Source: Devosia sp.
GTDB lineage: Bacteria; Pseudomonadota; Alphaproteobacteria; Rhizobiales; Devosiaceae
Assembly (NCBI GenBank): GCA_030680995.1
Contig: JAUXUM010000231.1
Location: 1 to 60,627, forward strand
DNA: 60,627 nt
Reading direction: 5' to 3'
Positions 1-8,161 of this stretch are shown here, one piece after another. A model generated the notes under the pieces. That model saw only the letters and a list, made by a program, of their open reading frames with translations. It ran no database searches and was not told the origin of the DNA. The position numbers and the translations under genes were made by a program. Within the stretch, counting starts at the first letter, position 1; each line of letters begins with the position of its first letter.

Positions 1-625
1 TCCGGTAGTTGAGGATACCCTGCGTTTCCGGGGTCAGTGGCAAGAGGTTGACCAGGATATCCGTGCCCGAAAGGAATTCGTCGAACTGCTCCTGGCCGAC
101 GAACCCCTCCACGCCCTCGATCGCTTTGGCGGTGCGGCTCCAGCTGCGCAGCTGAAAACCGAAAACCTTGAGATGCCTGACCGCGTCCTGCCCCAGTACG
201 CCCATGCCCATGATGCCGACGCGCGTCTCCCAGGCGGCGGGCGGATAGAGCTGTACCCAGCGCCTGGCCTGCTGGTCCTGCTTGAACCGCATGAACAGCC
301 GGTGATGCATCAAGACATTGGCGAGCACGTAGTCGCTCATCCGCTGCGTGAGGTCCGCGTCGACAAAGCGCACGATCGGTTTGTCGGGAAGGCGCGGATG
401 CCGCAGCAGCGCATCGACCCCGGCTCCCAGCGACAGCACCGCCTTGAGGCCGGTCAGCCCCTCGAAGGCATCCGCCTTGGGTTTCCAGACGAAGATATAG
501 TCGATCTCGGCGGGGTCATAACCGTCCCCGCGCCGCACCACCCGATGCCCCGGCAGCGCCGTGGCGAACCCCTTCGCCCAGCTCGCCTCGTCGAAATCGG
601 CCAGATGCAGCAGTAGCGTCGCCAT
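1..625 (-). CDS. Glyoxylate/hydroxypyruvate reductase, GhrA-like (3' end beyond window)
   Basis: The reverse strand reads a D-2-hydroxyacid dehydrogenase of the GhrA type, which reduces glyoxylate or hydroxypyruvate with NAD(P)H in the cytoplasm. Start is the ATG at 625, preceded by a GAGGGGGG ribosome site. The N-terminal substrate domain is followed by the Rossmann entry (VGIMGMGVLGQDAV) and by DILVNLLPLTPET, the usual stretch after the nucleotide-binding loop. About 208 codons are present; the C-terminal catalytic Glu/His part lies outside the window. Family assignment is firm; substrate is inferred from similarity only. Confidence 0.8.
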   Translation of the reverse strand, partial: MATLLLHLADFDEASWAKGFATALPGHRVVRRGDGYDPAEIDYIFVWKPKADAFEGLTGLKAVLSLGAGVDALLRHPRLPDKPIVRFVDADLTQRMSDYVLANVLMHHRLFMRFKQDQQARRWVQLYPPAAWETRVGIMGMGVLGQDAVRHLKVFGFQLRSWSRTAKAIEGVEGFVGQEQFDEFLSGTDILVNLLPLTPETQGILNYR

Positions 626-646
626 ATGTCCCCCCCTCAAGCGAAC

Positions 647-671
647 GGGCCGCACCTCATCGATGCGGCCC
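647..671 (-). terminator. GC-rich hairpin between cycM and the reductase gene
   Basis: Perfect 8-bp stem GGGCCGCA/TGCGGCCC around a 9-nt loop, just downstream of the cytochrome gene on the reverse strand. No T-run follows, so it is at best a weak terminator and may instead stabilise the mRNA end. Confidence 0.4.
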
Positions 672-699
672 GCCGGAGATCTATCGGTCCGCGCCGGTG

Positions 700-1422
700 C
701 TACTGGGCCGGCGCCTCGGTCGCGGCCGGCGTGTCGGTACCCCCGGTGCCGCTCGTGGTCGGGGTACCCTCTCCCGGTGTTTCGCTGTGCGTCGTGGTCG
801 GCGTCGCCACGGCCCCGGCATCTGCCGGCACGGGCTCCGGTCCCTCCGCCCCTTCGGCCGGCGATTCGTCTTCGACCGGTGGGAACGGCACCGGGCCGGG
901 CGAAAGCGTCGCCAGATAGGCGAGGATATTGGCACGCTCTTCGGGACTCTTGACACCGGCGAAGGTCATCTTTGTCCCCGGCACCACCGCCTTCGGCGCC
1001 GCCAGGAACGCGTACAGATATTCGTAGGTCCAGATGTCGCCTGCTGCCTGGTGCGCCCGCATCGCGTCCGAATAGGCGAAATTCTCGTGGCTGCCGATCA
1101 CCCGTCCGACCACGCCATAAAGCGCCGGGCCCTGTTTGTTGGCCCCGCCCTCGCCGAAATTGTGGCAGCTCTGGCATTTGCGCACTGCGTTGGCACCCTG
1201 CTCGGGAACGGCGCTCGCCAGCAGCACGCCCAGCGACACCGCCGGGGCCTCGGGCGCCGCGGGTTCGGCGCTATGCCCGTCTTCGGGCTCGGGCAGCGTG
1301 TAACCGGGGCCGCGGCCTTCGATCGGCGCGTAGATGGCTTCCGCCACGAACCCCACGCCCATCACGAACAGCAAGGTGCCCAGAATGGCGCCGATAATCT
1401 TGTTGAGCTCGAAGGAATTCAT
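700..1422 (-). CDS. Membrane-anchored class I cytochrome c (CycM-like)
   Basis: A 240-residue monohaem cytochrome c that probably carries electrons to a terminal oxidase on the periplasmic face of the inner membrane, as CycM/c552 proteins of rhizobia do. Residues 9-27 form an uncleaved signal-anchor; CQSCH at 83-87 attaches haem; GTKMTF near 150-154 supplies the axial methionine (M152). Residues about 180-240 form a Pro/Glu/Thr-rich low-complexity tail that ordinary CycM proteins lack. The gene is divergent from pheA across a 256-bp spacer. Family is certain; the partner oxidase is inferred. Confidence 0.88.
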   Translation of the reverse strand: MNSFELNKIIGAILGTLLFVMGVGFVAEAIYAPIEGRGPGYTLPEPEDGHSAEPAAPEAPAVSLGVLLASAVPEQGANAVRKCQSCHNFGEGGANKQGPALYGVVGRVIGSHENFAYSDAMRAHQAAGDIWTYEYLYAFLAAPKAVVPGTKMTFAGVKSPEERANILAYLATLSPGPVPFPPVEDESPAEGAEGPEPVPADAGAVATPTTTHSETPGEGTPTTSGTGGTDTPAATEAPAQ

Positions 1423-1619
1423 CGCGGTCTCTCAGCCTTTTCCGCTGGTGTAGTCGAATGGCGGAACAGCTTCAACTGCTCGGCTGCCGCCCCCCGGCGC
1501 ACCCGACCTCGTCCCGACGCGCGCGGAAGATAGTCCGTCGCGCAAACCCGTGCAACGGGGTTTGGCGCAGGTGCGACAATTCCCCCAACATGTCTGCCGC
1601 AAAGCAGTTTTGCCTTCGA

Positions 1620-1648
1620 TTGACTTGAAACCGGCCACAGCCCATTAG
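1620..1648 (+). promoter_or_regulatory. Candidate sigma-70-type promoter of pheA
   Basis: TTGACT at 1620-1625, a 17-nt spacer, then CATTAG at 1643-1648, about 30 nt before the pheA start. The -10 match is only moderate. The rest of the cycM-pheA spacer shows no gene. Confidence 0.35.
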
Positions 1649-1678
1649 TGGCGTCGGATTTGTCTCGGGGTCTCTTCC

Positions 1679-2521
1679 ATGCCACTGAAAATCGCCTTCC
1701 AGGGCGAGCCCGGCGCCTTCAGCCACGCGGCGGTGCACGCTCTGTTTCCGGCAGACGAGGCGTTGCCCTGCGCGACCTTCGAGGATGCCATTGCCGCCGT
1801 GCGGAAGGGCGTTGCCGATCGGGGCGTGGTGCCGGTCGAGAACTCGCTTTACGGCCGCATCACCGACATCTACCATCTCCTGCCCGAAAGCGGTCTGTTC
1901 ATCACCGGCGAGCATTTCCTGCGCGTCGAAATGAACCTTCTGGGGGTCCGCGGCGCCGCGCTGTCCGACATCACCCACGTGCAGTCCCTGTCGGTGGCGC
2001 TTGGCCAGTGCCGCAAGTTCATCCAGAAGCATGGGTTCAAGACCATCAATGCCGTCGATACCGCCGGTTCGGCCCGCGAAGTGGCGGAACGGGGTGACAA
2101 GACCGTCGCCGCCATCGCTTCACGCTTCGCCGCCGAGGTCTACGGCCTCGATCTGCTGGCCGAGAATGTCGAGGATGCCTCGCACAACACCACGCGGTTT
2201 CTGGTGATCTCCCGCACTGCTGCAGACCCCGGGCCCAATGCCGGCAAGGTCAAGACCACCTTCGTCTTCCGCGTCCGCAACGTTCCGGCCGCGCTCTACA
2301 AGGCCATGGGCGGCTTTGCCACCAATGGTGTCAACATGACCAAGCTGGAAAGCTACATGCTCGACGGCTCCTTCACCGCCACCCAGTTCTACGCCGACAT
2401 CGAAGGTCATCCATCCGATCGGCCGGTGCAACTGGCCTTCGAGGAGCTGCAATTCTTCACCGACCATTTCCACGTGCTCGGCGTTTATCCCGCCGGCAAG
2501 GTCGGGAACGGTCGGTCTTAG
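1679..2521 (+). CDS. pheA: Prephenate dehydratase
   Basis: Converts prephenate to phenylpyruvate in phenylalanine synthesis. The 280 residues match the stand-alone (non-fused) alphaproteobacterial form: catalytic region opening with KIAFQGEPGAFSH, the TTRFLVIS motif whose threonine is catalytic near residue 176, and a C-terminal ACT domain for phenylalanine feedback with the ESYM segment. It is a single gene followed by the spacer that holds ffs. Start ATG at 1679 is the first that keeps the conserved N-terminus; its ribosome site is weak. Confidence 0.94.
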   Translation: MPLKIAFQGEPGAFSHAAVHALFPADEALPCATFEDAIAAVRKGVADRGVVPVENSLYGRITDIYHLLPESGLFITGEHFLRVEMNLLGVRGAALSDITHVQSLSVALGQCRKFIQKHGFKTINAVDTAGSAREVAERGDKTVAAIASRFAAEVYGLDLLAENVEDASHNTTRFLVISRTAADPGPNAGKVKTTFVFRVRNVPAALYKAMGGFATNGVNMTKLESYMLDGSFTATQFYADIEGHPSDRPVQLAFEELQFFTDHFHVLGVYPAGKVGNGRS

Positions 2522-2580
2522 GAGGAGGAGTCGTCCTCGTCGCCACCAACGGCGATGCCCGAAGCGGTCGTCGTAGGCCG

Positions 2581-2657
2581 GCGGATGGACAGCGGGAGGC
2601 GAGCATATGCGGCGTTGGCACGTCGCCCGTACCGTGCCATGGACCCGGTCCATCCGC
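2581..2657. repeat. 10-bp inverted repeat upstream of ffs
   Basis: GCGGATGGAC at 2581-2590 and its exact complement GTCCATCCGC at 2648-2657, 57 nt apart, in the pheA-ffs spacer. Could form a cruciform or long hairpin. No coding region is recognised in 2522-2685. Confidence 0.4.
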
Positions 2658-2685
2658 TTCATCGTCGGACGCATCTTCGCACCCC

Positions 2686-2714
2686 TTGCCATTCCTCCAA
2701 TCATATCCGATATA
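2686..2714 (+). promoter_or_regulatory. Promoter of the SRP RNA gene
   Basis: TTGCCA at 2686-2691, 17-nt spacer, GATATA at 2709-2714. The predicted start, about 2720-2721, coincides with the first paired base of the SRP RNA, which supports both calls. Confidence 0.6.
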
Positions 2715-2720
2715 GCGGTC

Positions 2721-2813
2721 GGGAGGTTGGCGCGGACGTGTTCCTCGCCAACCGGGTCAGGTCCGGAAGGAAGCAGCCCCAACGAGACCTTCACGGGTCG
2801 TTGCCAGCCTCCT
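2721..2813 (+). ncRNA. ffs: Bacterial small signal recognition particle RNA (4.5S)
   Basis: Contains the conserved Ffh-binding core GGTCAGGTCCGGAAGGAAGC at 2755-2774 with its apical GGAA-type loop. The ends pair: GGAGGTTGGC at 2722-2731 with GCCAGCCTCC at 2803-2812. About 93 nt, the usual size for the small bacterial type. It works with Ffh in cotranslational membrane targeting. Placement directly upstream of dnaX is common in Hyphomicrobiales. Confidence 0.93.
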
Positions 2814-2880
2814 GCTTCCGCCTATGATGGCCCCATGGCTTACGGCAGATTCCCCCAACCGAGCGATGTGAAAAGGCAGC

Positions 2881-4614
2881 ATGGCCACGCCTGAACCCGC
2901 CACATCCCCCTATCTCGTGCTGGCGCGGAAGTACCGCCCGCTGAGCTTTGACGGGCTCATCGGTCAGGATGCCATGGTCCAGACCCTCTCCAATGCCTTC
3001 AAATCGGGTCGCATCCACCACGCCTTCATCCTCACCGGCGTGCGCGGGGTGGGAAAAACCACCACCGCCCGCATCCTCGCCCGCGCCTTCAACTTCGAGG
3101 ACGAGACCGGCCGTCACCCGACGCTCGATCTGGCCACGGAGGGAACCCACTGCCGCGCCATCATCGAGGGTCGCCACGTCGACGTGGTCGAGATGGACGC
3201 CGCCAGCAACACCGGCATCAACGACATCCGCGAGATCATCGACTCGGTGAAATACGGCCCGGTATCGGCGCCCTACAAGGTCTACATCATCGACGAGGTG
3301 CACATGCTCTCCACGGCAGCCTTCAATGGGCTGCTCAAGACGCTGGAAGAACCGCCGCCTTATGTGAAGTTCATCTTCGCCACCACCGAGATCCGCAAGG
3401 TCCCGGTCACCATCCTCTCGCGCTGCATGCGCTTCGACCTCCGCCGCGTAACGCCGGAGGCGATGACCGCGCACCTGCGGGATCTGCTGGCCAGGGAAGG
3501 CATCGACTACGAACCCGAGGCGCTGGCCATGATCGTGCGCGCCGGCGAGGGCTCGGTGCGCGACAACCAGTCCCTGCTCGATCAGGCGATCTCGCACGGC
3601 GCCGGCAAGGTGACCGCCGCCACCGTCAAGGCCATGCTCGGGCTGGGCGACCGGGCCCGGACCATCGATCTGTTCGAGAGCCTGATGCAGGGCGACATCG
3701 CCACCGCGCTCAATGCCATCCGCGAACTCTACGATGCCGGCGCCGACCCGCAGACGATCATCGCCGATCTTTGCGATCTCACCCATCTGGTCACCCGCAT
3801 CAAGATCGTGCCGGCCGCCGCCGACGATGTGTCGCTGACGCCGGACGAGCGGACGCGCGGCGCCGGGCTGGCGCAGAAGCTTGCCATGCGCGCCCTGACC
3901 CGCTGCTGGCAAATCCTGTTCAAGGGCTATGACGAGGTGGCGCGCGCCGGCAATGCGCTGCAGGCGGCCGAAATGGTCCTGATCCGGCTTACCCATGCCG
4001 CGGATTTGCCGACCCCGGACGAGTTGATCACCAGGCTCGCGAACCAGCCCGCCGCGCCGCAGGCTCCGGGTCTCACCTCCCCCGTTCCCCGCAATGGCGG
4101 CGGTGGCTCCCAGGCCATGCGGCAAATGCTGCCTGACCCAGCGCCGCGTCAAAGCTTCGAGCCCGCGCCGCAATCCGCCGCGCGCGCCGCGGCGATGCCG
4201 CAGAATTATATGGAGTTGATCGCGCTCGCCGGGGAGAAGCGCGACCTCATCGTCAAGCGCGCCCTCGAGGCCTCGCTGCGGCCCATCGCCTTTGCCGATG
4301 GGCGTCTCGAGGTCGCGCTGGCCGACGGCGCCGATCCGGGCATCATCCAGACGCTTTCGGCCCGGCTGAAGGCATGGACCGGCCGCAACTGGATGGTCAC
4401 TGTCTCCAGCAGCGCGCCGGCTGCTCCCACCATCAAGGAACTGGCCGAAGCGCGCACGCAGGCCGAACTCAGCGCCGCGCACGAGGATCCGCTGGTGCAG
4501 GCCATACTCGAGACATTTCCGGGCGCTCGCATCGCCAATGTGAAACTGCGCGACGGGGCGCCTGCAATTCCCGAGCTGACGCCGCTCCCCGACGATGAAG
4601 AGGACGACGAATGA
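2881..4614 (+). CDS. dnaX: DNA polymerase III subunit gamma/tau
   Basis: Clamp-loader ATPase of the replicative polymerase, 577 residues. N-terminal AAA+ domain: Walker A GVRGVGKTT near residues 53-61, Walker B IIDEVHML, sensor motif FATTEIRKVPVTILSRC. The AAA+ module lacks the four-cysteine zinc insert of E. coli DnaX (only one Cys remains, in EGTHCRAI), which is normal in rhizobial homologues. Residues about 370-440 are a Pro/Ala/Gln-rich linker before a conserved C-terminal tau-like domain and an acidic end. The stop overlaps the ybaB start (ATGA), so the two are translationally coupled. Confidence 0.95.
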   Translation: MATPEPATSPYLVLARKYRPLSFDGLIGQDAMVQTLSNAFKSGRIHHAFILTGVRGVGKTTTARILARAFNFEDETGRHPTLDLATEGTHCRAIIEGRHVDVVEMDAASNTGINDIREIIDSVKYGPVSAPYKVYIIDEVHMLSTAAFNGLLKTLEEPPPYVKFIFATTEIRKVPVTILSRCMRFDLRRVTPEAMTAHLRDLLAREGIDYEPEALAMIVRAGEGSVRDNQSLLDQAISHGAGKVTAATVKAMLGLGDRARTIDLFESLMQGDIATALNAIRELYDAGADPQTIIADLCDLTHLVTRIKIVPAAADDVSLTPDERTRGAGLAQKLAMRALTRCWQILFKGYDEVARAGNALQAAEMVLIRLTHAADLPTPDELITRLANQPAAPQAPGLTSPVPRNGGGGSQAMRQMLPDPAPRQSFEPAPQSAARAAAMPQNYMELIALAGEKRDLIVKRALEASLRPIAFADGRLEVALADGADPGIIQTLSARLKAWTGRNWMVTVSSSAPAAPTIKELAEARTQAELSAAHEDPLVQAILETFPGARIANVKLRDGAPAIPELTPLPDDEEDDE

Positions 4615-4934
4615 AAGACCTGATGGGCATGATGCAGAAGGCCCAGGAACTGCAGGCGAAGATGGCCGAGTTCCAGCAAAACCTCGGCAATCTGCTCGTC
4701 GAGGGCAAGTCCGGCGGCGGCCTCGTCACCGTGACTCTCACTGGCAGGGGCGAGCTCAAGGGGCTGAGGATCGATCCGCCCCTGTTCAGGGAAGACAATG
4801 TCGAGATCCTCGAGGATCTGATCGTCGCCGCCCATGCCGACGCCAAGTCCAGGGTCGAGGCGGAGACCAGCGCCAGGATGCAGGAAATGACCGCCGGCCT
4901 GCCGCTGCCGCCCGGCATGAAGCTGCCGTTCTAG
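4611..4934 (+). CDS. ybaB: YbaB/EbfC family nucleoid-associated protein
   Basis: A 107-residue DNA-binding protein of the YbaB/EbfC family, a dimeric nucleoid-associated factor usually encoded between dnaX and recR. Seen features: Met-rich start with helical MMQKAQELQAKMAEFQ, the VTVTLTGRGELKGL strand region, and the C-terminal PPGMKLPF end typical of alphaproteobacterial members. It overlaps dnaX by 4 nt and lies 151 nt before recR. Confidence 0.93.
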   Translation: MKDLMGMMQKAQELQAKMAEFQQNLGNLLVEGKSGGGLVTVTLTGRGELKGLRIDPPLFREDNVEILEDLIVAAHADAKSRVEAETSARMQEMTAGLPLPPGMKLPF

Positions 4935-4943
4935 TCCCGCCTC

Positions 4944-4969
4944 GTCATCGCCCGGCTTGTCCGGGTGAC
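4944..4969. repeat. Imperfect palindrome of the GTCATC...GATGAC type
   Basis: GTCATCGCCCGG at 4944-4955 faces CCGGGTGAC at 4961-4969 across a CTTGT loop, immediately after ybaB. It resembles the paired elements at 59880-59987 and is probably a dispersed intergenic palindrome that could also act as a transcript end. Confidence 0.45.
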
Positions 4970-5085
4970 CCAGCCGCGCGAAGTCTTCGCGCTAGAAGAC
5001 TCTTATGCTCGCCGGACGGCTGGCTGCTAGATTGCCCGAACGAGTCGGCTAATGACGGCGAGAGTTAGGCGCTAAAGGAACAGCG

Positions 5086-5682
5086 ATGGCCAATGGCGGC
5101 CCCGAGATCGAGCAACTTATCCAGCTTCTGGCGCGCTTGCCGGGGCTCGGCCCGCGTTCGGCTCGCCGGGCGGTGCTGCAGCTGATCAAGAAGAAGGACG
5201 CGCTGATGATCCCGCTATCGGCGGCGCTCGACCGCGCCGTGGCGGCGGTCACCGTCTGCGCGGTCTGCGGCAATGTCGATACCCGGTCGCCCTGCCATAT
5301 CTGCGCCGATCCGCGCCGCGCCGGAAACGGGCTCCTGATCGTCGTCGAGGACGTCGCCGATCTCTGGGCCCTGGAACGGGCGGGAGTGGGCGCGGCCCGC
5401 TATCACGTGCTGGGCGGCGTGCTGTCGCCGCTCGACGGGGTAGGGCCGGACGATCTCTCCATCGAGCCGCTGCTGCGGCGTGCACCGGAATTCTCCGAGA
5501 TCGTGCTCGCCGTCAACGCCACCGTCGAGGGGCAGACGACGGCGCACTACATCACCGACCGCCTCGCCGGCCTGGGCATCAAGATCACCCGCCTCGCCCA
5601 TGGCGTGCCGGTGGGGGGCGAACTGGACTATCTCGATGAGGGAACCCTCAGCCAGGCGCTCAAGGCGCGGACGGAGATATAG
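5086..5682 (+). CDS. recR: Recombination mediator RecR
   Basis: Acts with RecF/RecO to load RecA at single-stranded gaps. The 198 residues show the order of the family: helix-hairpin-helix ([15 protein letters not shown]), a four-cysteine zinc finger (C58, C61, C70, C73), and a Toprim domain ([15 protein letters not shown], later [19 protein letters not shown]). Its place after dnaX-ybaB is the standard arrangement. Start ATG at 5086 follows AAAGGAACAGCG. Confidence 0.95.
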   Translation: MANGGPEIEQLIQLLARLPGLGPRSARRAVLQLIKKKDALMIPLSAALDRAVAAVTVCAVCGNVDTRSPCHICADPRRAGNGLLIVVEDVADLWALERAGVGAARYHVLGGVLSPLDGVGPDDLSIEPLLRRAPEFSEIVLAVNATVEGQTTAHYITDRLAGLGIKITRLAHGVPVGGELDYLDEGTLSQALKARTEI

Positions 5683-5683
5683 A

Positions 5684-5759
5684 AGCCAATAGCGGGTAGC
5701 CAATAGCGAATGGGGTTTGGCAGTTCTGCCTCGCAGCCGGCACCTCGCTACTCGCTACC
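5684..5759. repeat. Short-unit repeat (AGCCAATAGCG / CTCGCTA) after recR
   Basis: AGCCAATAGCG occurs at 5684-5694 and 5698-5708, and CTCGCTA is duplicated at 5744-5750 and 5751-5757. The second group reads as a degenerate complement of the first. The tract reaches the stop codon of the convergent gene at 5755. Confidence 0.5.
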
Positions 5760-6180
5760 TGTCGGCATCTCCGCCCTCCGGCACGTCCTCGGCCAGCGAG
5801 GCCTGGTCCCGTTCCTCGATCGCTTCGAGCTCGTCCGAATCGGGAGAGAGCGTCTCGCGGTGGTCCTCGGGGTTGTGATCGACCGAGCACGGATCCATGC
5901 TTTCCCCATGGGACCGTTCGAGCCGGGCGATGGCGTCATCGATCTCCCGCAGCAGCGACTTCGGGTCGTCCGTGCCGAGGTCGGCGGCCTCCCGGCTCTG
6001 CAGGTCGTCGCGGAAATCCCTCAGGCGGGCCAGCCGTTCCCCGGCCGGCCATTCGTCGCCATAGAGCAGCTCTTCGATCTCTGCCTGGCTCACGGGCTGA
6101 GCGATCCCCGGGGAGTCTCCATCATCGCCTACCTCGGTGTCCTGCCCGACGATGTCTCCGGAATGATTGAGATGGCTCAC
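5755..6180 (-). CDS. Hypothetical acidic protein
   Basis: A 141-residue, strongly acidic soluble protein with no membrane segment. Start is GTG at 6180 with GGAGAAGAGAAG upstream. The central part (PVSQAEIEELLYGDEWPAG and LARLRDFRDDLQ) looks helical and amphipathic; both ends are low complexity and rich in Asp/Glu. No family recognised. It is isolated between a terminator-like hairpin and recR, which it faces convergently. Codon use resembles its neighbours, so it is probably real; function unknown. Confidence 0.6.
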   Translation of the reverse strand: MSHLNHSGDIVGQDTEVGDDGDSPGIAQPVSQAEIEELLYGDEWPAGERLARLRDFRDDLQSREAADLGTDDPKSLLREIDDAIARLERSHGESMDPCSVDHNPEDHRETLSPDSDELEAIEERDQASLAEDVPEGGDADR

Positions 6181-6236
6181 TTCTCTTCTCCCCGCTTGGA
6201 TCGATATTGATCCTGCAGGCAGAAACGCGCGAAAGT

Positions 6237-6275
6237 GCGGCCGGTTTCGCTCGATTTGCTCCGGCCGCGTTTTTT
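6237..6275 (+). terminator. Hairpin with T-run (rho-independent type)
   Basis: GCGGCCGG at 6237-6244 pairs with CCGGCCGC at 6261-6268, followed by G and six Ts on the + strand. An alternative stem GGCCGC/GCGGCC encloses the T-run. On the + strand there is no obvious gene to end here; for reverse-strand rmuC the same stem could also stop transcription. Confidence 0.6.
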
Positions 6276-6280
6276 GCGGC

Positions 6281-6362
6281 CTAAATCAGCGTGTCCTTGA
6301 AGAAATCGATGGTGCGCCGCGCCAGGCGAGGCCGGCGGCCTCGTTGTCGTACCGTGCGGCCG
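6281..6362 (-). pseudogene. Remnant of a dienelactone hydrolase C-terminus
   Basis: In one reverse frame ARYDNEAAGLAWR can be read, and in the next frame RTIDFFKDTLI followed by a stop at 6281. Joined, they resemble the last ~25 residues of alpha/beta hydrolases of the dienelactone hydrolase family (Tyr-Asp...Ala-Trp...Arg-Thr-x-x-Phe-Phe). The frame break and the absence of any upstream part show it is a relic. Identification rests on a short match. Confidence 0.35.
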
Positions 6363-6380
6363 AGGACGCCGCCGCGAGGC

Positions 6381-7529
6381 CTATTCGCCCGCCAGCTTTT
6401 CGCGCGGCTCCTCGAACTCCATCGCCTCGATCCGTTCGCCCCGGCGGGTGACCTTGCTCGAAGAGGTGATGATGTCGCCGATATCGTTGCTGGCCTGCTG
6501 GAAGTGCGTCTGCAGCTTGCGCACCCGCTCGTCCAGCCGGCCCACATCGAGCAGCAGCTCGCGCACTTCCTTCTGGATCTTGTGTGCCTCCTCGCGCATC
6601 CGCACGTCGCGCAGCAGCGCCTGCACCACCTGGATCGAGAGCATCAGGATAGAGGGCGAGACGATCACCACCCGCGCCCGGACCGCCCGCTGCACCACAT
6701 CCTCGAAACGCTCGTGAATCTCGGCGAAGATCGACTCCGACGGCACGAACATGAAGGCGGTGTCCTGCGTCTCTCCCGCGATCAGGTAACTCTCCGAGAT
6801 CGCCTTCACATGGACCGCCATGTCGGTACGGAAGCCGGTCATCGCCTGCTTGAGCTCCTCCGGGCTCGGCGCCTCGGTGATCCGCTGCCAGCTTTCGAGC
6901 GGGAATTTCGCATCGATCACCAGCGCCGGCGCGCCATTGGGCATGAAGATCAGGCAGTCCGGCCGGCGGCCGTTGGTCAGCGTGGGCTGAAACGCATAGG
7001 CGTTCGCCGCGAGCCCGTCGCCGATGATGGTCTCCATCCGGCCCTGGCCGAAAGCTCCGCGCGTCTGTTTGTTCGAAAGGATCGACTGCAGCGACACGAT
7101 CTCGCTCGAGAGCGCGGTGATATTGGTTTGTGCCCTGTCGATCACTGCGAGCCGCTCGTTGAGCTTGGACAGGCTCTCGGTCGTCTTGGTGTTGGTCTCC
7201 TGGATTGCTTGCCCGACCCGCTGCCCCTGCGCATCGAGCCGCTCGTTGACCAGCCGCGCCAAATCGGATGTGCGGGTGCCGAAGATCTCGGCCATGGTCT
7301 GCATCCGGCCGGTCATCTCGGACTGGAGGCGCATGACGTCGGCGAGATGCCGCTTGGTCTCGACGGCCCGCGCCGCCTCCCGCCCGGCCTCCAATGCCCG
7401 CTGGCGGGCGGTTCGCCAGGTAAGCGCGAGCACGGCGACCAGCAGCAGCGCGAACACGCCCGCTGCGGCGAACAGCATCGTCTCGATGGTGATCGGGGTA
7501 TCGCCCAAGGTGAAGAAGACACGCTCCAT
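6381..7529 (-). CDS. rmuC: DNA recombination protein RmuC
   Basis: A 382-residue RmuC homologue, a nuclease-fold protein that limits inversions at short inverted repeats. Residues about 14-36 are a membrane anchor (MLFAAAGVFALLLVAVLAL); 40-170 are a coiled coil (SLSKLNERLAVIDRAQTN); the rest is the conserved domain with RPDCLIFMPNG, LVIDAKFPLE and AFMFVPSESIFAEIHE. The Asp-x-Lys in VIDAKFPLE matches a PD-(D/E)XK nuclease core. Divergent from def. Confidence 0.92.
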   Translation of the reverse strand: MERVFFTLGDTPITIETMLFAAAGVFALLLVAVLALTWRTARQRALEAGREAARAVETKRHLADVMRLQSEMTGRMQTMAEIFGTRTSDLARLVNERLDAQGQRVGQAIQETNTKTTESLSKLNERLAVIDRAQTNITALSSEIVSLQSILSNKQTRGAFGQGRMETIIGDGLAANAYAFQPTLTNGRRPDCLIFMPNGAPALVIDAKFPLESWQRITEAPSPEELKQAMTGFRTDMAVHVKAISESYLIAGETQDTAFMFVPSESIFAEIHERFEDVVQRAVRARVVIVSPSILMLSIQVVQALLRDVRMREEAHKIQKEVRELLLDVGRLDERVRKLQTHFQQASNDIGDIITSSSKVTRRGERIEAMEFEEPREKLAGE

Positions 7530-7577
7530 CTCGACATTCTATCCGATTCGGTTTCCGATTTGTTCGCGTTCGGAGTG

Positions 7578-7606
7578 TTGACCGTTTGCTCGGAAATACC
7601 ATATTG
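7578..7606 (+). promoter_or_regulatory. Candidate promoter of def-fmt-truA
   Basis: TTGACC at 7578-7583, then CATATT (7600-7605, 16-nt spacer) or ATATTG (17-nt spacer), about 30 nt before the def start codon. Confidence 0.5.
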
Positions 7607-7635
7607 ACGCCCATCCGCCTGCAAGGACTGTCTCC

Positions 7636-8157
7636 ATGGCCAACCGCCCCATTCTCGTGCTGCCCGACCCGCGCCTCCGCGCGATTGCCGATCCGATCGA
7701 TAAAATCGACGACAGCATCAGGCAACTGGCCCTGGACATGCTCGAAACCATGTACGAGGCGCCCGGCATCGGCCTCGCTGCTCCGCAGATCGGCGAGTTG
7801 CGGCGCATCGTGGTCATGGACCTCGCCAAGGAGGACGAGCCCAGGGATCCGGTCGTCATGATCAATCCAGAAATCCTGAAATTCTCCGACGAGACCGTGG
7901 TCACCGAGGAAGGGTGCCTTTCGATTCCGGAGCTTTACTACGAGGTCGAGCGCCCCGCCGAAGTGACCGTCCGCTACACCGATCTCGAAGGCAGGACGGT
8001 GGAACGTGAAGCCACCGAACGGTTGGCCATCTGCGTACAGCATGAACTCGACCACCTCGATGGTGTGCTCTACATCGACTATCTCTCGCGCCTCAAGCGC
8101 GACCGGGTGCTGAAGAAGTTCCAGAAGGCCGAAAAGCTCGCCAGGCGCGCGAGCTAG
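7636..8157 (+). CDS. def: Peptide deformylase
   Basis: Removes the N-formyl group from nascent proteins at the ribosome exit. All three family motifs are present in 173 residues: GIGLAAPQ (45-51), EGCLS with metal ligand C94, and QHELDH with ligands H136 and H140 and catalytic E137. First gene of def-fmt-truA; fmt starts 4 nt after its stop. The grouping with the formyltransferase is widely conserved. Confidence 0.96.
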   Translation: MANRPILVLPDPRLRAIADPIDKIDDSIRQLALDMLETMYEAPGIGLAAPQIGELRRIVVMDLAKEDEPRDPVVMINPEILKFSDETVVTEEGCLSIPELYYEVERPAEVTVRYTDLEGRTVEREATERLAICVQHELDHLDGVLYIDYLSRLKRDRVLKKFQKAEKLARRAS

Positions 8158-8161
8158 GCCG

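Noticed and set aside
2791-4482. A 563-codon reverse frame opposite dnaX
   Set aside because: Mirror of dnaX codon structure; no motif, start or ribosome site.
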